From contig NC_089316.1 in the NCBI RefSeq assembly GCF_036669915.1, positions 28,721,540 to 28,785,539 of the forward strand: a stretch of DNA of 64,000 bases, given 5' to 3'. Below the pieces are notes generated by a model that searched no databases, was not told the origin of the DNA, and saw nothing but the letters and a program-made list of their open reading frames with translations. Within the stretch, counting starts at the first letter, position 1. Each line of letters starts with the position of its first letter. Below, piece after piece: positions 58,138 to 64,000 of the stretch. The position numbers and the translations under genes are program-made. Origin of the DNA: Pocillopora verrucosa. Its lineage: Eukaryota > Cnidaria > Anthozoa > Scleractinia > Pocilloporidae.

Positions 58138-61100
58138 TTACAGGGCAAGGGAGAGGTGACCATCTGAAACGGTGGCGACGACTCCACGGGCACCCCACTG
58201 ACGGTGGAAGAAGCGACGACGGCGAGCGGACTGAAACCGCTTGAAGAAAATGGGTAGATGGAATCTCAAACGAGACTTCACCCTCGCGATCACCGCAGCA
58301 GCGCCGGGACGAACAGCACGAAAACGAAAGTCGTTACGGGATTGCCAGATGAAATATTTACAAAGGTTCAACAAATACACAAAGACCCGGGGAGTGACAA
58401 TCAGCTCATCAGAGCTGAAACCGAAGAGAACATGCCGACAAAGAAGAGCAGGACACATAAAAGAAAAACTGAACAACAGAGACTGAAGCCAGGAGAGAAC
58501 ACTCTGGGCAAGGGGGCAGAAGAAGAACAAATGCTCCAAAGACTCCACAGAAGACCCACAAAAACAAGAAGGGGGAATGGGCAATCCAAAGGAAACAAGA
58601 CGCTGTGCGGTGTATAAGACGCCGTGCGCAATCTTCCAACATAGATCGGCGACTTGACGATCGAGATCAAAAAAGGTCAGCGAGCGCCACGTGGATGGCC
58701 AATCCAGCGAACCATACACTGGGAAAAACTTTCCCACGCAATGCGGCGGAACCATGTTCTCAGATAAGAGGTACAGATAGCAGCTTTTGTGGACATAACA
58801 GCCACAGGGCAACAAACATGAGGGCAGGACGAACCAAAAACGAGAGAGTTACGGGCCGTGGCGAAGGAACCATTGAGGCCCCGCCAGGCCAAAAGAAGGG
58901 AGGAATAGAAAGGTGGCAATACCCTGGGATCAAAACAAAACGGCCTGGAAAAAACGACAGAGGGCGAAACACCAAAGGACGACACAAACCAGAATGACAT
59001 GAGTGAGGACCAACCAGCGGAAGAGGAGGCGAACCTCCGCACCCACTGGCCGAGAAGGGCCCACACCTTGTACTGCACACTAACAACAGAGAAACCACCA
59101 AAAAGAGAGGACTGAATCACGACAGAGCGAGAGACGAGCTCCCGCTTGCCGGACCAGAAGAAAGAGAAAGCTAAAGAAGAGAGCTCTTTCGCCACCCAGG
59201 CGGGCATGTGGACCAAAGATGCCACATACCACACCCGAGAAAGGGCAAGAGCATTGATAACCAGGGCTTTGCCACGAAAAGACAAACAACGAGAACGCCA
59301 CGATTTGAGAACATGGTCCACCGCATCAATACGGGGACGCCAGTTATCAACATCCAGATCTCCAGCACCAATAAAAACACCCAAAACCTTAATTTTACAA
59401 GAAGACCACTCAGGGCAACTGGAGGGTCAGTGCGACCACACCAGCCCCCCAACCAAAGACCCTTGGATTTAACCTGGTTTAACTTGGACCCAGAGGCTCT
59501 TTCAAAAAGAGCGTAGGTCTCAAAAACCGCTTCAATTGCATCATCCGAAGAAACAATAAACGACGTGTCATCAGCATATTGCGAAATGGGCGAAAGAGGG
59601 GGAAAGCCGGGAAAGTGCAGACCAGGAATGCGGGCATTGCAGCGGATGTTGGCTGCAAGAACCTCAGATACGAGGACATACAGAAGGGGGGACAAGGGAC
59701 AACCCTGTCTCACCCCCCGCGAAAGATCGAAAAAGCCCGAGATGTAGCCGTTGACATTAACACTGGACTGAACACTGCGATAGAAAAGATCCACCCAGGC
59801 GACAAAAGACGGACCGAAGCCCATTGCCACGAGAGTGGAACGCATAAAACCCCAGTCCACACGATCGAAGGCCTTCTCTTGATCGAGGGAAAGAATGGCC
59901 ACTGGAGTCCCAGAAGAGGAAGCAAACGCGGCCACATCCCGCAGGAGGGCCACGTTCTCACCGATGTAACGGCCAGGGACCCCACAAGTCTGGTCCTCCG
60001 CCACTAAAAGATGGATGACCTTTAACAACCGGCCAGCAATGGCTCTAGACGCAAGCTTATAGTCGACGTTGAGGAGGGTGATCGGCCGCCAGTTGCGGGG
60101 ATCTAACCGATCACCCTTCTTGAAAGACAGGGAAATAACACCTCTGCGCTGAGAGAGAGAGAGACAGCCAGAATCGAAAGAAGAGTTAAGAACAGAGACA
60201 AGGTCGGAACCCAGAACGGACCAGAACTTCAGATAGAACTCCATGGGAAGGCCATCCAGCCCGGGGGCCTTACGCCTGGCCATCCCACGGAGAGCAACCA
60301 GAACCTCCTCCACGGAGAGGTGACCCTCGCAAAGGGAGGACTGATCATCAGGGAGAGAAGATGACAAATTCCCCAAGAGATCAGTCTGGATGCGAGGGTC
60401 AACCGAGGAGGCAGAGAAGAGACCGGAAAAGAAAGATGACCAAGAAGCACAAAGATCACGAGGGGAGGAGACAATAGAGTCGTCCTCATCCCTCAGCGCA
60501 GAGATCCACCTATCAGAGCCACGCTTCCGTTCGAGGCGGAAGAAGTACGATGAGGAAGATTCCCCCTCTTCAACCCACTTTGCACGAGAACGAACTTGAG
60601 CTCCCTTGGCCACATGGGAGTCAAGAGCAGCCAATTCGGCCAGAGCCGAATGATAAGGGCCGAGACATGATGATGAGCCTAGATCAACTTTGGCTTTAAG
60701 GTGATCGATCAACCGGACCAAAAGGTCCCGGAGACGTGACCGAGCACCAGCCTTCTCACAACAATAGCGAATCGTAAGTCCCTTGATCAAACTCTTCCCC
60801 CCATCCCACCACTTCACCAAGGAGGGAAAGCGGGCGACAGAGTTTCGCCACGACCGCCACGCGTTTGATATTAACTCCACGTACTCAGGGTCATCAAGAA
60901 CGGAGATGTTCAACTTCCAGATGCCTGGACCAGGGGGAACAGCGTCCGGGATGGAACAAGAAAGAAAGACACCACAGTGATCAGAGAAGGGACAGGGGAC
61001 GAAGGAACAAGAAGAGACAGAGGGCACCCACGAAAAAGGAACACCAAAAAGGTCAATACGAGAGGCAAGACTGCCATCCCACCTGGTCCAGGTAAACCCA

Positions 61101-61690
61101 ACAGAAGAGGGGTGGAGATACCTCCATATGTCCACCACACAGCAGTCGTCGAAAAGATATTTAAGGGAGGAAGAGCTATCGCGAGAGGAGACAGAGGGAT
61201 CAGAGCCAGCCCGATCAACGGAGCGATCAAAGACCTCATTGAAGTCACCACAGAGAATCGTGGGGACCGCGGGATCGATCTTGGAATGGAGGTCTCCAAA
61301 GAACTGGTCCCGCGCAGGGTTGCGGTTAGGTGCGTAAACACAACAAACACGAAAAGAGCTACCGAAAAAAGAGAATTCAACCTGCAGGTAACGACCAGAA
61401 ACATCACACCAAGAGTTGACCAGAGACAACGAAGGACGAAACAAAACAATACAACCACACGAATGAGACGACCCAGGAGAGACAACAGCAGAAAAACCGG
61501 AAGAGCGAAACCACAAAGAACACTCAGAAGGTGATAGACAGTGGGTCTCCTGGAGGCAGACAACGTCTGCCCCAACAGGGAGAGACCGCAACCACTGCAC
61601 CAAACCAGCTCTTTTGGACTGATCTCTGATCCCATTACAATTCAATGACAGGATAGAAAACATGATGAGAAAAAGAAAAAAGGCACCCAT
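58138..61690 (-). pseudogene. LINE ORF2: APE endonuclease, RT, zf-RVT; two frame breaks
   Basis: Probable start MGAFFLF at 61690, 7 nt after the ORF1 stop. Residue numbers count from an open-frame Met at 61816. Endonuclease: LNCNG (58-62), LQETH (88-92), YAPN (161), GDFNEV (190-195), SDHCGV (278-283). RT: APGLDGLPMEFY (517-528), SLDQEKAFDRVDW with the first catalytic Asp (643-655), RGVRQGCPLSP (700-710), YADD (747-750). A frame change near 59390 moves to a second frame (to about 58720) carrying GVFIGAGDLDVDNW, and another moves to a third frame with a C-x-C-x8-H-x4-C zinc site (CFCGSSVESLEHLFFFC). About 1,180 codons in all, the usual size. The breaks may be sequencing errors, but this arm is otherwise clean. 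Confidence 0.88.
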
Positions 61691-61697
61691 AACGTTA

Positions 61698-63158
61698 TCA
61701 GGAAGGGGGGCCCCGGCTAGAAGCTGTCCTGGCGGCCAGAGACACACTCGCAGGGAGCGAGTGGCAACCGGGAGGCCCAGAAGTCTTCTTAGAGATTTTC
61801 GACTTGCCCCGCTCATTCGAAGATGAGCCAGGAGCGAAGCCCGACGGTGCTGCCGAGTCCTCCAAAGGAGGCTTTGGAGCCGACCGCTTGCGATGGTTAG
61901 AGGCAGGCATCATCTCGGCATCCACAGACGAAGCGGGAGAAACCTCCACACTAGCGTCAGGGACAGGCTCACCCAAAACATTACTAATTAAATCAGCTGA
62001 TGAGCAGCTTTTTGGCCCATTATCAGCAATAGCTTTTCCATTATCTAGCTTATTTATATTAATAGCATTGCTTGCAGAGCTTGCAGCACAAATAGAACTG
62101 TTGCTTACATTAACACTAGCATTACTACTATTGCTTACTTTACAGCTATCGCTTATTACACTAAAAGCATTATCTATAACATTTGCATTACCATTGTTAA
62201 TTATATAGCCTTGACTATTTAGCACGGTGCTAGCAGCGCTGCTATCCCCACACACACTCGAATTAGGTTCGCTCTCAGGAACCGAGACGGGGGTAACCCC
62301 ACCGTCCAAAGAAACACCCCCACCAGATGAAGGGGGGGCAGGAGAAGAAAGGGTCTGGCTAGATGGGCCAACCCCCGCCACAGAAACGGGTTCTGTATGA
62401 TGAGCTTCAACGACCGGGGGCCCTCCACCAGCGGACTCACCCGGCTCAGAAACAGGCAGACCACGATTGGGCAATGGGCCCCAGGCACCCCCCCCATAGA
62501 AACCTGAACGATCAGGGCAGTCGCGGGCCATATGCCCCTGTTGCCGGCAGTGGAAACAACGACCCTTGTTAGGGCACTTGGCAGCCACATGGCCCACCTC
62601 CCGGCACACATCACAGGTGACCGGCTGGCCCCTGTACCAAATCTTACACCGCACCCCCCCAATCACAAGGGATCGCGGGATGGGGGATGAGCGAACCATT
62701 TTAACCACCCGGGTACCCGTGTGAATACCCGGGAGGCCCACCCACGTCTGGTACGAGATACCCTCAACCGAACCAAAATCGGACAGGACCCTATGTACTG
62801 GGCCATCACTGTTTTCATAGGGGAAATTGTACACAAGCACCTTCTCTACCGGAGGGGCAGGGGAGACCACTTCACATTCAACTCCAAAGATCCGGATAGA
62901 TCCCTCGTCCTGAAAGTCCGCCTTAGCGGCTTCCCCACCCTCTTCGAATGTCACCCGGGCAATACGGTTCGGGCACTGCTGAATGGCCACCACTTCAAAA
63001 TCCGCCTCCTTTGCAAAATAATCCCGAAGAGCTTTGGCAGTGTCGAAAATCGACGTACCCTCAGGGAAAACACCCAATTTAATGTCGATAGAACGTGTAA
63101 GAGCACGTGGGATAACCATCATGAAGGGAACGCAAAAAAGGGCCCAAAAAAGGGGCAC
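61698..63158 (-). CDS. LINE ORF1: zinc-knuckle RNA-binding protein
   Basis: 486 codons, uninterrupted. Met1 is at 63158; Met14 (MVIPRALTR, 63119) is an alternative start. An N-terminal alpha/beta domain (about 25-170) is followed by two CCHC knuckles, C182-C185-H190-C195 and C201-C204-H209-C214. Then come a Gly/Pro/Ser-rich stretch, an Asn/Ser/Ile-rich low-complexity stretch (about 310-385) and a basic end. The layout matches ORF1 of Tx1- and L1-like LINEs that use knuckles to bind the element RNA. ORF1 stops at 61698 and ORF2 can start 7 nt downstream (TGATAACGTTATG), which suits termination-reinitiation. Confidence 0.88.
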   Translation of the reverse strand: MPLFWALFCVPFMMVIPRALTRSIDIKLGVFPEGTSIFDTAKALRDYFAKEADFEVVAIQQCPNRIARVTFEEGGEAAKADFQDEGSIRIFGVECEVVSPAPPVEKVLVYNFPYENSDGPVHRVLSDFGSVEGISYQTWVGLPGIHTGTRVVKMVRSSPIPRSLVIGGVRCKIWYRGQPVTCDVCREVGHVAAKCPNKGRCFHCRQQGHMARDCPDRSGFYGGGAWGPLPNRGLPVSEPGESAGGGPPVVEAHHTEPVSVAGVGPSSQTLSSPAPPSSGGGVSLDGGVTPVSVPESEPNSSVCGDSSAASTVLNSQGYIINNGNANVIDNAFSVISDSCKVSNSSNASVNVSNSSICAASSASNAININKLDNGKAIADNGPKSCSSADLISNVLGEPVPDASVEVSPASSVDAEMMPASNHRKRSAPKPPLEDSAAPSGFAPGSSSNERGKSKISKKTSGPPGCHSLPASVSLAARTASSRGPPS

Positions 63159-63402
63159 ACCCTAGGTCCTGTACTATCCCCAAACGGGATGGGTGGCCAG
63201 AGAACAAAGAAAGAAACCACCAAGTTTTCCCTCCCGGCAGGTACTCACTTGGGGTAGAGAAAACAAAACACAGAAATACTTACAGGAATCCGGCCCAAAA
63301 AAAGAACACAATGGCGAAGTCACCCTTCCAAATGATAATCCTGAATTCACGATCCGAACTTGAAGAAAGGATTCGCGCAAGATACTATAACGCAGGCAAA
63401 AA

Positions 63403-63420
63403 CCCGCGTCAGGTAAGTAT
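63403..63420 (-). ncRNA. U1: U1 5' stub (nt 1-18) before LINE
   Basis: U1 nucleotides 1-18 behind an intact U1 upstream region (block A 63461-63589). Confidence 0.9.
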
Positions 63421-63658
63421 GCTTTTTCAGCGTCTGCCCTCGGTGAAAAAATCCACTTACCCCTAGGTCCTTGTGGTAGTGCTTTGCGCACTTCAGAAAA
63501 CGTAGGCCAGCGGCCGTTCCTGCCATTGTCTGTTGTCTGAATTATCATCCCTCTTTCACCTCTTCCCCCTCTAAGGGCGGGCGGGGCTCCTGTAAACATA
63601 AAAGAATGCTATACCGTTGACTTTGTTTTGGATTGAATGTGTCTTCCCCAGAGGGAAG

Positions 63659-63844
63659 TGGGCCGCACTCGGAGGTAGTGCTATACCGAGGCAACCCGTG
63701 GCTGGGACGAGGCAAGCCTCTTTTCCACAGCCCAGTTCCAAAAATCAGTTTAATATATGAGCTGCTCAATGAGCAGCNNNNNNNNNNNNNNNNNNNNNNN
63801 NNNNNNNNNNNNNNNNNNNNNNNNNNNNNNNNNNNNNNNNCGAT
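63659..63844 (-). ncRNA. U2: U2 snRNA, nt 4-66 masked by N
   Basis: 63 N at 63778-63840. The window ends in the spacer upstream of this gene. Confidence 0.92.
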
Positions 63845-64000
63845 GCCGAAGCATGCCCTGGGTGAGGGGGGTGGTCGAGGGATCCTTCCCACGGTTTATG
63901 GTGGATAGTAGCAGGTCGCCCCCACAAGCCCTTGCGAGTCCCGCAGACGGTCCCAGAGGCTGACCCGTTTGGTATCTCCTCACTGTAAGATTTTAAAGCC

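Larger units (their letters stand above)
57532..63402 (-). mobile_element. Full-length U1-targeted LINE (APE-RT type)
   Basis: 5,871 bp between perfect 16-bp target duplications (57516-57531 and 63403-63418). Order on the - strand: leader of about 250-280 bp with GTAAGTAT at 63276-63283, ORF1, ORF2, minisatellite 3' UTR, shared tail, A-rich end. No terminal repeats. The apurinic-type endonuclease, the RT form and insertion in a multicopy RNA gene resemble the Tx1 clade, in which families targeting U2 (Keno) and 5S (Mutsu) are known. The clade call is inference; an RT tree would settle it. Confidence 0.92.
28214..64000 (-). repeat. Right arm of 5S-U2-U1 tandem array (inverted)
   Basis: The same unit in the opposite orientation: U2 and U1 on the - strand, 5S on the + strand. 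5S spacing is 2196 bp in most intervals (45290, 47486, 49682, 51878; 54072, 56268). Units are nearly identical, as expected for a homogenised multigene array. Quality drops next to the gap (28214 to about 29200). Three U1 genes are interrupted by elements at 28895-31116, 37722-39945 and 57532-63402. Confidence 0.95.

Noticed and set aside
1-64000. CRISPR array, because of regular repeats
   Set aside because: The period is 2.2 kb with gene-bearing units; no short repeat-spacer pattern and the genome is eukaryotic.

Overview
This window is a eukaryotic small-RNA gene array, almost certainly from an invertebrate animal. The 5S rRNA core (ACCGGTTCTCGTCCGATCACC) is of the type found in marine invertebrates, and the U1 and U2 snRNAs are animal-like. 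The phylum cannot be fixed from this sequence. A unit of about 2,196 bp is repeated head to tail. Each unit holds U2 snRNA, U1 snRNA in the same orientation, and 5S rRNA on the opposite strand. Between U1 and 5S lie four exon-like blocks with strong splice signals, and U1 sits inside one of the predicted introns. Between 5S and U2 lie degenerate telomere-like repeats and a G-rich tract.

Layout: positions 1-28113 carry the array with U1 and U2 on the + strand and 5S on the - strand. A 100-N gap (28114-28213) follows. Positions 28214-64000 carry the array inverted. The left arm is full of one-base indels; the right arm is nearly identical from unit to unit. The two arms carry the same order of inserts (full-length LINE, units, ORF1-only element, units, another element), and the middle ORF1-only element shares diagnostic bases in both arms. 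The left arm is therefore probably a poorly polished inverted copy, or the other haplotype, of the right arm. In 19 of 21 U2 genes nucleotides 4-66 are replaced by exactly 63 N. This looks like masking, not assembly gaps; the two unmasked U2 copies both carry changes.

The most interesting content is a family of retroelements inserted at one position in U1 snRNA, after nucleotide 18, in the sense orientation, with a 16-bp target duplication that includes the 5' splice-site recognition sequence. Seven of 22 U1 sites in view are hit. There are two kinds. One is an approximately 5.9-kb LINE with a zinc-knuckle ORF1 and an endonuclease-RT ORF2 (57532-63402, and a noisy copy at 2273-8312). The other is an approximately 2.2-kb element with only an ORF1-like gene (37722-39945, 28895-31116, 21491-23694). 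Both share about 30 bp at the 5' end and about 200 bp at the 3' end, so the short one looks like a non-autonomous partner that has kept its own ORF1 protein. The shared 3' tail can fold into a hairpin whose loop contains AUUGCAC, the heptamer by which U1A/SNF binds U1 stem-loop II. It also carries a near-perfect copy of the U2 upstream (PSE-like) motif in antisense. The tail may thus imitate snRNA features to reach the U1 locus.

No host gene of recognised function was found other than the RNA genes.
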